NCBI RefSeq assembly: GCF_937425535.1
Contig: NZ_OW485601.1
Span: 4,757,501 to 4,821,500 of the forward strand
DNA length: 64,000 nt
Reading direction: 5' to 3'
DNA from: Rhodovastum atsumiense
GTDB taxonomy: Bacteria; Pseudomonadota; Alphaproteobacteria; Acetobacterales; Acetobacteraceae
The notes beneath the pieces are model-generated. The model was not told where the DNA came from. It searched no databases and was given only the letters and a program-made list of their open reading frames with translations. Positions 1 to 9,715 of this stretch are shown piece by piece; the first letter of the stretch is position 1; each line of letters starts with the position of its first letter. A program made the position numbers and the translations under genes.

Positions 1-23
1 CACACAACCCAACGGAATACGAG

Positions 24-1310
24 ATGCCCAAGATCAGGCACCTGCGGTGGTGGATCATCGGATTGGTCTGCCTCGGCACGATCACGAACTATCTCGCGCG
101 CAGCACGCTCGGCGTGGCCGCGCCGACGCTGCTCAAGGAACTGGATATCTCGACGCAGCAATATTCCTGGATCCTCGGCGCCTTCCAGGCCGGCTACACC
201 ATCGCCCAGCCGATCTGCGGCTATGTGCTGGACGTGATCGGGCTGAAAATCGGCTTCGCCCTCTTTGCCGTGGCCTGGTCGGTGCTGACCATGGCGCACG
301 GGCTCGCGGGCTCCTGGGTCAGCATGGCCTGGCTGCGCGGCCTGATGGGCATGGCCGAGGCCACCGCCATCCCGGCGGGCATGAAGACCACCGCGGAATG
401 GTTCCCGGCGAAGGAGCGCGGTCTGGCCGGCGGGCTGTTCAACGCCGGCACCTCGGTCGGCGCCATGCTGGCTCCGCCGCTCGTGGTCTGGGCCATCCTG
501 AACTACAACTGGCAGGCGGCCTTCCTGATCACCGGCGCGCTCGGACTGGTGTGGACCGTGCTGTGGCTGTGGTTCTATCAGGGTCCGGACAAGCATCCCG
601 CGCTGACCGATGAGGAACGCACGCTGATCACCTCCGGCCAGGAGACGCATCTGCAGACCGGCGCGAAGCCGTCGCTGAAGCAGATCCTGCGCCAGCGCAA
701 TTTCTGGGGCATCGCCCTGCCGCGCTTCCTCGCCGATCCGGCCTGGGGCACCTTCACCTTCTGGGTGCCGCTGTATCTGGCCTCGGTGCGGCACTGGGAT
801 CTCAAGCAGATCGCGATGTTCGCCTGGCTGCCCTTCCTGGCCGCCGATTTCGGCTGCATCGTCGGCGGTCCGGTCGCCTCTTTCCTGCAGCGCACCACCG
901 GCATGAGCCTGATCAACGCGCGACGCTGCGCCTTCACCATGGGCGCCGTGCTGATGCTCGCCCCGGCCTTTATCGGCTTCGCCGACAGCGCCTATACGGC
1001 GATGGCGCTGATCTGCGTCGGCGGCTTCGCCCACCAGATGCTGTCGACCACGGTGATCACCATGGCCTCCGACCTGTTCCGGCGCAGCGAGGTCGGCACC
1101 GTCGCGGGGCTCGCCGGCACCTGCGGCTGGACCGGGCAGTTGATCTTCTCGCTGATGATCGGCGCCCTGGTCAGCACCATCGGCTACAACCCGTTCTTCG
1201 TCTGCCTCGGGCTGCTCGACCTGGTCGGCGCGGTGCTGCTGTGGACCTTGGTGCGGGAGCGCAAGGAAGACGCGGCGGCGGCCGCAGCTACCCCGCAAGC
1301 GGCGCACTGA
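24..1310 (+). CDS. MFS transporter, anion:cation symporter (ACS)-like
   Basis: A 428-residue inner-membrane transporter with about 12 hydrophobic segments, the usual MFS length. The N-terminal part (TNYLARSTLGVAAP, then GYTIAQPICGYVLDVIGLK) matches the ACS/hexuronate-transporter branch, which imports organic anions with protons. The motif R-G-L-M-G-M-A-E-A at TM4 and the segment PAKERGLAGGLFNAG are typical of ExuT/GudP-like proteins. The start at the first ATG has only a weak ribosome site. It is the last gene before a convergent dehydrogenase pair. The substrate is not determinable; a sugar acid or other carboxylate is the family expectation. Confidence 0.85.
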   Translation: MPKIRHLRWWIIGLVCLGTITNYLARSTLGVAAPTLLKELDISTQQYSWILGAFQAGYTIAQPICGYVLDVIGLKIGFALFAVAWSVLTMAHGLAGSWVSMAWLRGLMGMAEATAIPAGMKTTAEWFPAKERGLAGGLFNAGTSVGAMLAPPLVVWAILNYNWQAAFLITGALGLVWTVLWLWFYQGPDKHPALTDEERTLITSGQETHLQTGAKPSLKQILRQRNFWGIALPRFLADPAWGTFTFWVPLYLASVRHWDLKQIAMFAWLPFLAADFGCIVGGPVASFLQRTTGMSLINARRCAFTMGAVLMLAPAFIGFADSAYTAMALICVGGFAHQMLSTTVITMASDLFRRSEVGTVAGLAGTCGWTGQLIFSLMIGALVSTIGYNPFFVCLGLLDLVGAVLLWTLVRERKEDAAAAAATPQAAH

Positions 1311-1343
1311 TCCCACCGCCTGCCTGCCTGTCGTCCTGTCGGA

Positions 1344-1369
1344 AAGGGCGTCGCGCCAGCGGCGCCCTT
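1344..1369. terminator. Bidirectional hairpin between convergent genes
   Basis: Inverted repeat AAGGGCG / CGCCCTT with a 12-base loop lies in the 68-bp gap between the MFS gene (+) and the alcohol dehydrogenase gene (-). There is no strong T-run, so Rho-independent activity is only a suggestion. Confidence 0.45.
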
Positions 1370-1378
1370 GTCGATTCG

Positions 1379-2407
1379 TCAGGCGTGCATGTCGATGACG
1401 ACGCGGCCGTCGACCGCGCCCTCACGCAGCCGCATGAACACGTCGTTGATGTTGTCGAGGCGCTCGGTGGTGACGTTGGCCCGCACCTGCCCGGCGGCGG
1501 CGAAGTCAAGCGCCTCCTGCAGGTCGAGCCGCGTGCCCACGATGGAGCCGCGCACGGTGATGCCGTTCAATACCACGTCGAAGATCGGCAGCGGGAAGCT
1601 GCCGGGCGGCAGGCCGTTGAGCGAGATGGTGCCGCCACGGCGCACCATGCCGAGCGCCTGCTCGAAGGCGCGGATCGACACCGCCGTCACCAGCACCGCA
1701 TGCGCGCCGCCGATTTCCTTGCGCAGCACTGCCGCGGGGTCGGTGCTGCGGGCATTGATGGTCAGCTGCGCCCCCAGCCGCCGGGCAAGTTCCAGCTTGT
1801 CCTCGGCGATGTCCACCGCGGCGACGTTCAGCCCCATGACCCGCGCGTATTGCACCGCCATGTGCCCCAGCCCGCCGATGCCGGAGATCGCCACCCATTG
1901 GCCGGGCCTGGTGTCGGTGACCTTCAGCCCCTTGTAGACAGTGACGCCCGCGCACAGGATCGGCGCCGCCTCGACGAAGCCGAGATTGGCCGGCAGGTGG
2001 CCGATATAGTCGGGATCCGCCACGGCGTATTCGGCGAAGCCGCCATTGACGGAATAGCCGGTGTTGCGCTGCGATTCGCACAGCGTCTCCCAACCGCCGA
2101 GGCAATGGCTGCAATGGCCGCAGGCGCTGTGCAGCCAGGGTACGCCGACGCGGTCACCGACGCGGACGTGCCGCACATTGGCGCCGATTTCCGTGACGAC
2201 GCCCACGCCCTCGTGCCCCGGGATGAAAGGCGGCGTCGGCCGGATCGGCCAGTCGCCATCGGCCGCATGCACGTCGGTGTGGCAGACGCCCGAGGCCTCG
2301 ATCCTGACCTGGATCTGGTCGGGGCCGGGCTCGGGCCGCGCCACTTCCTCGCAGACGAGCGGACGGCCGAGGCTGCGCACGATGGCTGCCTTCATGGTCT
2401 TCCCCAT
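1379..2407 (-). CDS. adhP: Zinc-dependent alcohol dehydrogenase (AdhP-type)
   Basis: A 342-residue medium-chain NAD-dependent alcohol dehydrogenase that oxidises primary alcohols to aldehydes in the cytosol. Catalytic zinc ligands are visible in GVCHTDVHAADGDW and GHEGVG, the structural zinc lobe in CGHCSHCLGGWETLC, and the NAD-binding glycine motif in GIGGLGHMAVQYA. The start is placed at MGKTMKAAIV because GGAGG lies 9 bases upstream; the 28 residues upstream in frame are not typical of the family. It lies 121 bp downstream of the aldehyde dehydrogenase on the same strand, so the two probably act in sequence (alcohol to aldehyde to acid). Confidence 0.92.
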   Translation of the reverse strand: MGKTMKAAIVRSLGRPLVCEEVARPEPGPDQIQVRIEASGVCHTDVHAADGDWPIRPTPPFIPGHEGVGVVTEIGANVRHVRVGDRVGVPWLHSACGHCSHCLGGWETLCESQRNTGYSVNGGFAEYAVADPDYIGHLPANLGFVEAAPILCAGVTVYKGLKVTDTRPGQWVAISGIGGLGHMAVQYARVMGLNVAAVDIAEDKLELARRLGAQLTINARSTDPAAVLRKEIGGAHAVLVTAVSIRAFEQALGMVRRGGTISLNGLPPGSFPLPIFDVVLNGITVRGSIVGTRLDLQEALDFAAAGQVRANVTTERLDNINDVFMRLREGAVDGRVVIDMHA

Positions 2408-2528
2408 GGTCTCGTTCCTCCGGTTGATTTGTTTTCGGGCGGGCGTAGGGCGGATAAGCGCAGCGCAATCCGCCATCGTGCCGTTGCGCAAGATGGCGGA
2501 CCTGCGTCGGCGGATGACGGTGCTGGCC

Positions 2529-4049
2529 TTAAAAGAACCCGAGCGCCTTCGGGCTGTAGCTCACCAGCAGGTTCTTGGTCTGCTGGTAGTGTTCGAGCAT
2601 CATCTTGTGGGTTTCGCGGCCGATGCCCGATTGCTTGTAGCCGCCGAAGGCGGCGTGGGCCGGGTAGGCGTGGTAGCAATTGGTCCAGACCCGGCCGGCC
2701 TGGATGGCGCGGCCGACGCGGTAGGCGCGGTTGATGTCGCGTGTCCACACCCCGGCGCCAAGCCCGTACTGCGTGTCGTTGGCGATCGCCACCGCCTCGG
2801 CCTCGTCGCGGAAGGTGGTGATGGAGACCACCGGGCCGAAGATCTCTTCCTGGAAGATGCGCATGCGGTTGTCGCCGCGGAACAGCGTGGGGGCCACGTA
2901 GTAGCCGCCGGCGAGCTCCCCGGGCAGGACGGTGCGCGCGCCGCCGGTCAGCACCTCGGCGCCTTCGCGGCGGCCGATCTCGATGTAGGAGAGGATCTTC
3001 TCCAGTTGCTCCTGCGAGGCCTGGGCGCCGAGCATCGTCGCCGGGTCGCGCGGATCGCCCTGGCGGATGGCGGCGACGCGGCGCAGCGCCCGGTCCATGA
3101 AGCGGTCATAGATCGCCTCCTGCACCAGAGCGCGGCTCGGGCAGGTGCAGACCTCGCCCTGATTGAAGGCGAACAGCACGAAGCCTTCGATGGCCTTGTC
3201 GAACAGGTCGTCGTCCTCGGCGGCGATATCGGCGAAGAACAGGTTGGGCGACTTGCCGCCGAGTTCCAGCGTCACCGGGATCAGGTTCTCGCTGGCGTAT
3301 TGCATGATCAGCCGCCCGGTCGAGGTCTCGCCGGTGAAGGCGATCTTGGCGATGCGCGGGCTGCAGGCCAGCGCACGGCCGGCCTCGGGACCGAAGCCGT
3401 TGACGATGTTGAGCACGCCCTCGGGCAGCAGGTCGGCGATCAGCTCGGCCCAGAGCAGGATCGAGGCCGGCGTCTGCTCGGCCGGCTTGAGCACGACGCA
3501 ATTGCCCGCGGCGAGCGCGGGGGCGAGCTTCCAGGCCGCCATCAGGATCGGGAAGTTCCAGGGAATGATCTGCCCGACCACCCCGAGCGGCTCGTGGAAA
3601 TGGTAGGCGATGGTATCGGTATCGATCTCGCCGACCGTGCCTTCCTGCGCCCGCACGGCGCCGGCGAAGTAGCGGAAATGGTCGATGGCAAGCGGGATGT
3701 CGGCCGCCGTGGTCTCGCGGATCGGCTTGCCGTTGTCCCAGGTCTCGGCCTGCGCCAGCAGGTCGAGATTGGCTTCCATGCGATCGGCGATGCGATGCAG
3801 CAGCCGGGCCCGCTCGGCCGGGCTGGTGCGGCCCCAGCGGTCCCGCGCCGCATGGGCGGCATCGAGCGCGAGCTCGATATCGGCCTGTTGCGATCGGGGA
3901 ATCTCGGTGATCTTCCGCCCGGTGATCGGGGTGACCTTGTCGAAGCGACGGCCATCGGCCGGCTCGACCCATTTGCCACCGATGAAGTTCCCGTAACGAA
4001 GCCTGAAGGGCGTCGCCAGGTGCGACGCCGCTGGCGCCAGGTCATTCAT
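2529..4049 (-). CDS. exaC: Aldehyde dehydrogenase (ExaC/AldB-type)
   Basis: A 506-residue NAD(P)-dependent aldehyde dehydrogenase. The nucleophile Cys lies in [14 protein letters not shown], the doublet pattern characteristic of the AldB/ExaC acetaldehyde dehydrogenase group. The active-site Glu is in [12 protein letters not shown], and [10 protein letters not shown] is part of the cofactor fold. The start at [10 protein letters not shown] has GGGAGGA 8 bases upstream; 30 further in-frame residues upstream look non-coding. It would be transcribed ahead of the alcohol dehydrogenase, giving a short alcohol-oxidation operon divergent from the pentitol operon. Confidence 0.93.
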   Translation of the reverse strand: MNDLAPAASHLATPFRLRYGNFIGGKWVEPADGRRFDKVTPITGRKITEIPRSQQADIELALDAAHAARDRWGRTSPAERARLLHRIADRMEANLDLLAQAETWDNGKPIRETTAADIPLAIDHFRYFAGAVRAQEGTVGEIDTDTIAYHFHEPLGVVGQIIPWNFPILMAAWKLAPALAAGNCVVLKPAEQTPASILLWAELIADLLPEGVLNIVNGFGPEAGRALACSPRIAKIAFTGETSTGRLIMQYASENLIPVTLELGGKSPNLFFADIAAEDDDLFDKAIEGFVLFAFNQGEVCTCPSRALVQEAIYDRFMDRALRRVAAIRQGDPRDPATMLGAQASQEQLEKILSYIEIGRREGAEVLTGGARTVLPGELAGGYYVAPTLFRGDNRMRIFQEEIFGPVVSITTFRDEAEAVAIANDTQYGLGAGVWTRDINRAYRVGRAIQAGRVWTNCYHAYPAHAAFGGYKQSGIGRETHKMMLEHYQQTKNLLVSYSPKALGFF

Positions 4050-4653
4050 GTGTTTCCTCCCGCTTTGAACAGGTGGTCGATTGCTTCCACTGCGGCAATG
4101 CGGAGTGCGGCCTGTCTTGCAGCCACGATGAGTCCACAAGAGCAGTGGCGGCGCCCGTTCTGCAAGAAATTTCTTATGTAAAAGAAAGAGTCATTGTCTT
4201 CAACTTTTGCGCCGGGCTGGTGCGGGCTCCGGGCGGGACATAGTGCCGCAACGGTGTTTTCCCGCAGGGGGTGGGGGCAGAGAGCGCGCTGCGATAAGCA
4301 GCCTGCCGGTTGGGGGCATTGCGGCATGGTTGCAGTCATGCATGACTGAAACGATATAATACCTATCAAAAAACGATCCGGCCGTGATGGCGCTGCCCGG
4401 CCGGGGAGGGGATCTGCCGGGGCGGCGGGACAGGAAGCGCATTCCTTTTGTCTGCAACGAGAAGAATGCGGGATCATCGCGGCCGCGCAAACGGTCGTGT
4501 TCCCTGGCGTCGGTGTGATGACGAAAAAGCAGGCAGTGGAAATTTATGCTCAGCGTTTGCGTCAATTTGGCCTAGCCTGATCCGGCCAGGATATCCAAAA
4601 TATGTAACTAACAAGGGGTGGATTGGACTCCATCTAAACACTGGAGGTGGGCC
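4050..4653. other. Divergent intergenic region (alcohol and pentitol operons)
   Basis: 604 bp between the divergent starts of the aldehyde dehydrogenase and the xylitol dehydrogenase, with no convincing gene. It is less GC-rich than its neighbours around 4140-4210 and 4330-4375 and must hold the promoters of both operons. I could not assign a clear -35/-10 pair or AraC half-sites by eye. Confidence 0.6.
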
Positions 4654-5697
4654 GTGAAAGTCCAAGGCGTTGTGCTCGATGCAATCGAGCAGTTGTCTAT
4701 CCGTGAGATCGATGTCCCGTGGACACTCCAGCCCGCCGACAACGAAGTCAAAATTGCCGTCAAGACAGTCGGCATTTGCGGCAGTGACGTTCACTACTAC
4801 AAGCATGGCCGGATCGGTGACTTCGTCGTGCGGGAGCCGATGATCCTCGGCCACGAAGCTGCCGGGGTGGTGACGCAAATTGGCAAGGCGGTCACGCATC
4901 TGCGGGTCGGCGACCGGGTCTGCATGGAGCCGGGCATTCCCGATTTCGGCTCGATGCAGACGCTGCAGGGCATGTACAACCTCGATCCGGCGGTGCAGTT
5001 CTGGGCAACCCCGCCCGTGCATGGCTGCCTGACGCCGGAAGTGGTGCATCCGGCGGCACTGACCTATCGCCTGCCGGAGCAGGTCAGCCTGGCCGAAGGC
5101 GCGCTGATCGAGCCACTGGCCATCGGCGTCTACGCCGCTGCCAAGGCGCGCATCCATCCCGGCGACGTCGCCGTGGTCACCGGGGCCGGCACCATCGGCC
5201 TGATGATCGTGTTCTCGGCGCTGGCTGCCGGCTGCTCGGAAGTGATCGTCAGCGACGTGGCCACGGCCAAGCTGGCGCTGCTGGCCGGGCATCGCGAGAT
5301 CACCACGGTCGACCTGACCCGCCAGGACCTGGGCGAGGTCGTGCGCGCGCGCACCGATGGCCGCGGCGCCGACATCTTCTTCGAAGCGAGCGGCAGCGCG
5401 AAGCCCTACGACTCCATGATCGATCTGATCCGCCAGGGCGGGCGGGCGGTGCTGGTTGGCATGCCGCTCGACAAGGTGCCCTTTGACGTGGTCGCCCTGC
5501 AGGTCAAGGAAATCGAGCTGACCGGCACGTTCCGGTACGCAAATGTCTGGGACCGCGCGATCAAGCTGGTCGCCAGTGGCAAGATCGACCTCAGGCCGCT
5601 GATCTCGGCCACCTATCCCTTCGACGACTCGATCGCCGCCTTCCGACGTGCGGCCGAGCACCGGCCCGAGGACGTGAAGATCCAGATCGCGCTCTGA
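4654..5697 (+). CDS. Xylitol dehydrogenase (D-xylulose-forming), MDR family
   Basis: A 347-residue NAD-dependent polyol dehydrogenase, expected to oxidise xylitol (or a related pentitol) to D-xylulose. Catalytic zinc residues are visible in [10 protein letters not shown] and GHEAAGVV, and the Rossmann glycines in GAGTIGLM. The region [20 protein letters not shown] replaces the four-Cys structural zinc loop; this Cys-free form with the following FWATPP-HG is typical of bacterial xylitol dehydrogenases. The start is GTG at 4654 with GGAGG 6-7 bases upstream; the longer frame lacks a site. It is the first gene of an operon with a regulator, a xylulokinase and a sugar ABC importer, which supports pentitol rather than sorbitol use. 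Confidence 0.85.
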   Translation: MKVQGVVLDAIEQLSIREIDVPWTLQPADNEVKIAVKTVGICGSDVHYYKHGRIGDFVVREPMILGHEAAGVVTQIGKAVTHLRVGDRVCMEPGIPDFGSMQTLQGMYNLDPAVQFWATPPVHGCLTPEVVHPAALTYRLPEQVSLAEGALIEPLAIGVYAAAKARIHPGDVAVVTGAGTIGLMIVFSALAAGCSEVIVSDVATAKLALLAGHREITTVDLTRQDLGEVVRARTDGRGADIFFEASGSAKPYDSMIDLIRQGGRAVLVGMPLDKVPFDVVALQVKEIELTGTFRYANVWDRAIKLVASGKIDLRPLISATYPFDDSIAAFRRAAEHRPEDVKIQIAL

Positions 5698-5761
5698 CCG
5701 CCGCGCCGCATTCCCCCGGCCAGGATTGACCGGGGGGAACGGCCCAGGCAGGACCGGTGCC

Positions 5762-6694
5762 ATGAAGGTCAAGCCGCTGTGCGAAGTGATCGGGCCCTCG
5801 CTGGAGGGAACGTTCCGCGTGTTCCAGCACGACTATCCTTTCCCGTATTCCGGCTGGCACTTCCATCCGGAGTATGAGATCCACCTGATCCGCAAGAGCC
5901 GCGGCCTTTGCTATGTCGGCACCCATGCGGGCCCGTTCGATGTCGGCCAGGTGATCCTGACCGGGCCCAACCTGCCGCATATGTGGGTCACCGATGGCGG
6001 TCCGGACGCGCAGTATGACGAAGCCGGCCTGATCCGCGACCGCGACCTGGTGCTGCAGTTCAGCGGCCGCTTCGCCGAACGCTGCATCGCCACTTTCTCC
6101 GATTGCGCGGGGCTGCAGGCGCTGGTGGACGCGGCGCGGGCGGGCGTGCAGTTCTCGGTGCCGGTGGCGCGCAAGGCGTGGCGGATCATGCATTCGCTGC
6201 TGGATGCCTCGGGGCTGGAGCGCGTCGGCATCTTCTTCACCCTGCTGCACGTGCTCGCGGGAGATGCGGAGCGGCGCCTGCTGTCGGTGACGCCGCCGAA
6301 CGCGACCGGCAACCGTCCCAAGCGGCTGGCCTCCGTGCTGGAATACATCGCCGCCAACTACAACCGGCACAGCCTGAGCTGCAACGAGCTCGCGGCGATG
6401 GAGAAGATGACGCCGAGCGCCTTCTCCCGCTTCTTCGAGCGCAACATCAGCTGCAGCTGCAACGAGTACATCAACCGCCTGCGCGTCTATCGTGCCTGCC
6501 AGTTGCTGATCGAGACCGACGCCCAGGTCACGGCGATCGGCTACGATTCCGGCTACAGCACGATCTCCACCTTCAACCGGAATTTCGTGCGCTTCATGGG
6601 GGCGAGCCCGTCGGAGTTCCGGGCGCAGCGGCGCCTGCCCCGGCACCGCCCGGATCTGCCGGCCCATGCACCGGTCCATGCAGGAGTGGCATGA
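5762..6694 (+). CDS. AraC-family transcriptional regulator
   Basis: A 310-residue regulator. The N-terminal half (about 1-130) has a cupin-like sugar-sensing fold (YPFPYSGWHFHPEYEIHLI), and the C-terminal 100 residues have two helix-turn-helix motifs ending in GYSTISTFNRNFVRFMGASPSEFR, the AraC signature. The ATG at 5762 has AGGA about 8 bases upstream and is preferred to a TTG at 5726. It sits between the dehydrogenase and the kinase genes, one base before the kinase start, so it is co-transcribed and probably activates the operon in response to a pentitol or pentulose. Confidence 0.88.
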   Translation: MKVKPLCEVIGPSLEGTFRVFQHDYPFPYSGWHFHPEYEIHLIRKSRGLCYVGTHAGPFDVGQVILTGPNLPHMWVTDGGPDAQYDEAGLIRDRDLVLQFSGRFAERCIATFSDCAGLQALVDAARAGVQFSVPVARKAWRIMHSLLDASGLERVGIFFTLLHVLAGDAERRLLSVTPPNATGNRPKRLASVLEYIAANYNRHSLSCNELAAMEKMTPSAFSRFFERNISCSCNEYINRLRVYRACQLLIETDAQVTAIGYDSGYSTISTFNRNFVRFMGASPSEFRAQRRLPRHRPDLPAHAPVHAGVA

Positions 6695-6695
6695 C

Positions 6696-8189
6696 ATGTA
6701 TCTAGGCATCGATTGCGGCACCCAGAGCACCAAGGCGCTGATTGTCGCCGAGGACGGCACCATCCGCGGCAAGGGTCACGCCGCGCATGAGCTGATCGAA
6801 CGCCCCAACGGCGCGCGCGAGCAGGATCCCGCGTGGTGGGTCGCGGCGATGATCGACGCGGTGCGCCAGGCGCTGGCGCAATCCGGCCTGCCGGGGCGGG
6901 AGATCCGCGCCATCGGGGTTTCCGGCCAGCAGCACGGGCTGGTGGTGCTGGACGAGGCCGGCCAGCCGATCCGCCCGGCCAAGCTGTGGAACGACACCGA
7001 GACCAGCCCGCAGAACCAGGAGTTGGTGCTCGCCCTCGGCGGCCCGTCGAAGTGGTTCGCCGAGTACGGCATCATTCCGCTGACCGGCTACACGATTTCC
7101 AAGCTGCTCTGGTTGAAGCAGAACGAGCCGGAGCATTTCCGTCGTGTCCGCCATATCGCCCTGCCGCATGACTACCTCAATTTCTGGCTGACCGGGCGGC
7201 ATGTCGCCGAATGCGGCGACGCGTCCGGCACCGGCTTCTTCGACATCCGCCGCCGCGCCTGGGCAGCCGGACCGCTGGATCTGATCGACGGCGGCACCGG
7301 CCAGTTGCGCGCCGCGCTGCCGGCGCTGATTGGCGCCGACGACATCGTCGGCCCCCTGCAGCCATCCGCCGCCGAGGCGCTAGGGCTTTCCACCGACTGC
7401 CTGGTGTCGGCGGGTGGCGGCGACAACATGATGGGCGCGATCGGCACCGGTAACGTGCATCCGGGCGTGGTGACGATGAGCCTGGGCACTTCGGCGACCG
7501 TGTGCTCCTTCAGCCCGGAGCCGGTGCTGGACGCGCGCGGCTGGCTGGCGCCGTTCTGCTCCAGCAGCGGCGGCTGGCTGCCGCTGGTCTGCACCATGAA
7601 CGCCACCAATGTCACCGGCGGCATCGTCGAGCTGCTGGGCCGCGACATCGGCTATCTCTCGGACGCGCTGGACGCCACCGCGCCGGGGGCGGGCGGCCTC
7701 ACCGCGCTGCCCTTCCTCAACGGCGAGCGCACGCCCGACCTGCCGAACGCGACCGGGACCCTGCTCGGCCTGACGGCGAACAACATGAACGCCGGAAACC
7801 TGGTCCGCGCCATGGTGGAGGGGGTGAGCTTCGGCGTGCTCGCCGGGCTGAAGCTGGTGCTCGGTGGGCGCCGCGCCGCGCGCATCTTCCTGATCGGCGG
7901 AGGCGCGCGCAGCCCGCAATGGCGACAACTGATCGCCGATGCCTCCGGCGCCGAGATCGTGGTGCCCGTGACCGAGGAGGGCGGCTGCCTCGGCGGCGCG
8001 CTGCAGGCCATGTGGGCGGAGAAGAAGCAGCGCGGCGCGACCGAGGCGCTGGCCGACATCACCGCGCGCTGCGTGGCGATCGATCCGGCGAAATCGGCGC
8101 AGCCCGATGCCGGCCGGCGGGCGGCCTATGACGCGGCCTTCGCGCTCTATCGCGAGCGGCTGCAGCAGATCCATGGCGTGGCCGGCTGA
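6696..8189 (+). CDS. xylB: Xylulokinase
   Basis: A 497-residue FGGY carbohydrate kinase that phosphorylates D-xylulose to xylulose 5-phosphate with ATP, feeding the pentose phosphate pathway. Visible motifs are GIDCGTQSTKALIV at the N-terminus (phosphate-binding loop 1), GVSGQQHGLV (substrate region), SAGGGDNMMGAIGTG and GGGARSPQWRQLIADASG (second ATP-binding domain). The start is MYLGIDCGTQ with AGGAG at 6682; upstream in-frame ATGs fall inside the araC gene. Its position after a pentitol dehydrogenase fits the xylitol to xylulose to xylulose 5-phosphate route. Confidence 0.93.
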   Translation: MYLGIDCGTQSTKALIVAEDGTIRGKGHAAHELIERPNGAREQDPAWWVAAMIDAVRQALAQSGLPGREIRAIGVSGQQHGLVVLDEAGQPIRPAKLWNDTETSPQNQELVLALGGPSKWFAEYGIIPLTGYTISKLLWLKQNEPEHFRRVRHIALPHDYLNFWLTGRHVAECGDASGTGFFDIRRRAWAAGPLDLIDGGTGQLRAALPALIGADDIVGPLQPSAAEALGLSTDCLVSAGGGDNMMGAIGTGNVHPGVVTMSLGTSATVCSFSPEPVLDARGWLAPFCSSSGGWLPLVCTMNATNVTGGIVELLGRDIGYLSDALDATAPGAGGLTALPFLNGERTPDLPNATGTLLGLTANNMNAGNLVRAMVEGVSFGVLAGLKLVLGGRRAARIFLIGGGARSPQWRQLIADASGAEIVVPVTEEGGCLGGALQAMWAEKKQRGATEALADITARCVAIDPAKSAQPDAGRRAAYDAAFALYRERLQQIHGVAG

Positions 8190-8201
8190 GGGGAGGGGCG
8201 C

Positions 8202-9686
8202 ATGACCACCGCCCCGCTGCTGTCGATCCGGGGGATCAAAAAGAGCTTCGGCGGGGTGCGGGCGCTGGTGGATGGCTGCCTGGAACTCAATCGCGGTGAG
8301 ATCCTGGCGCTCTGCGGCGGCAACGGCGCCGGCAAGTCCACCATCCTCAAGGTGCTGATGGGCTTCATTGCCCCCGACCAGGGCGAGATTCTGATCGATG
8401 GGCGCAAGGTCCGCTTTGCCGATGCCAGGCAGGCGCTCGATGCCGGCATTGCCATCGTGCAGCAGGAACTCAGCGCGGTGCCGCATCTCACCGTCGCCGA
8501 GAACATCTATCTCGGCGCCGAGCCGCGCCGCTTCGGCTTCGTCGATTTCCGTGAGCTGAACCGGCGCGCGCGCGAGCTGCTGGCCTCGCTCGGCTTCGAT
8601 ATCGATCCCACCGCGACCATGGACAGCCTGAGCGTCGCCGCCCAGCAACTGGTGGAGATCGCCAAGGCGCTGTCGCATGCCGATGCCGACATCCTGATCT
8701 TCGACGAACCCACCTCGGCGCTGAGCGAGAAGGACAGCGAGCGGCTGTTCGACGTGCTGCGCGGCCTCGCCGCCGCCGGCAAGGGCATCATCTATGTCAC
8801 CCACCGCCTCGCCGAGATCTTCAACATCGCCACGCACTACACGGTGTTCAAGGACGGCGCCTACGTCACTGCCGGGCGGATCGCCGACATCACCCGCGAG
8901 CGGCTGATCGAGATGATGATCGGCGGTGCCATCCAGCAGGAATACGTCAAGGAGAACGTGCCGACCACGGCACCGCTGCTGGAAGTCCGTGGCCTGACCC
9001 GCCGTCCCTGGTTCAGTGATGTCAGCTTCGCGCTGCACCGGGGCGAGGTGCTGGGCATCTATGGCCTGGTCGGCTCCGGCCGCACCGAGCTGCTCGACAC
9101 CATCTTCGGCCTGCGCCGGGCGGATGCCGGCGCGATCCTGATGGAAGGCCGCGCCTTCGCCGGCGGCGATGTCGCCGAGGCGATCGGCGCCCGGCTCGGC
9201 TATGTCACCGAGGACCGCAAGCGCAGTGGCCTGGTGCTGTCCTCCACTGTCGGCCGCAATCTCTCGCTCGCCGCCCTGCCGCGGCTGCAGCGTGGCGGCT
9301 TCATCCACTTTCCCGAAGAACGCTCCTGCATCGCCCGGGCGATCCGGATGATGAACATCAAGGCGCCGGGTCCGCAGGAGCCGGTGCAGAACCTCTCCGG
9401 CGGCAACCAGCAGAAGGTCGTGCTCGGGCGCAGCATCCTGACCGATCCGCTGGTGCTGCTGCTGGACGAGCCGACGCGCGGCGTCGATGTCGGGGCGAAG
9501 AAGGAGATCTACCGCTTCATCTCGGGCTTCGCGCAAGCCGGAGGGGCGGTGCTGATGGTGTCCTCGGAGCTGGAGGAGATCCTCGGCATGAGCGACCGGA
9601 CCATCGTGCTGTGCCGTGGCCAGGTGAACGGGCAGTTCCACCGCACCGAGGCGACGCAGAAGAAACTGATGATGGCCGCTGCCTGA
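8202..9686 (+). CDS. Sugar ABC transporter, double ATP-binding subunit (RbsA/XylG type)
   Basis: A 494-residue ATPase with two fused nucleotide-binding domains, as in the ribose/xylose CUT2 family. Domain 1 has Walker A GGNGAGKST near residue 40, a degenerate signature (LSVAAQQLVEIAK) and Walker B ILIFDEPTSAL. Domain 2 has the degenerate Walker A GLVGSGRTE, a good signature NLSGGNQQKVVLGR and Walker B LLLDEPTRGVD; this asymmetry is normal for the family. The start has a GGGGAGGGG site. It powers the importer formed with the next two genes. Confidence 0.94.
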   Translation: MTTAPLLSIRGIKKSFGGVRALVDGCLELNRGEILALCGGNGAGKSTILKVLMGFIAPDQGEILIDGRKVRFADARQALDAGIAIVQQELSAVPHLTVAENIYLGAEPRRFGFVDFRELNRRARELLASLGFDIDPTATMDSLSVAAQQLVEIAKALSHADADILIFDEPTSALSEKDSERLFDVLRGLAAAGKGIIYVTHRLAEIFNIATHYTVFKDGAYVTAGRIADITRERLIEMMIGGAIQQEYVKENVPTTAPLLEVRGLTRRPWFSDVSFALHRGEVLGIYGLVGSGRTELLDTIFGLRRADAGAILMEGRAFAGGDVAEAIGARLGYVTEDRKRSGLVLSSTVGRNLSLAALPRLQRGGFIHFPEERSCIARAIRMMNIKAPGPQEPVQNLSGGNQQKVVLGRSILTDPLVLLLDEPTRGVDVGAKKEIYRFISGFAQAGGAVLMVSSELEEILGMSDRTIVLCRGQVNGQFHRTEATQKKLMMAAA

Positions 9687-9715
9687 CCAGGGTGCGGCAG
9701 GGGCGGGAGGCAAGC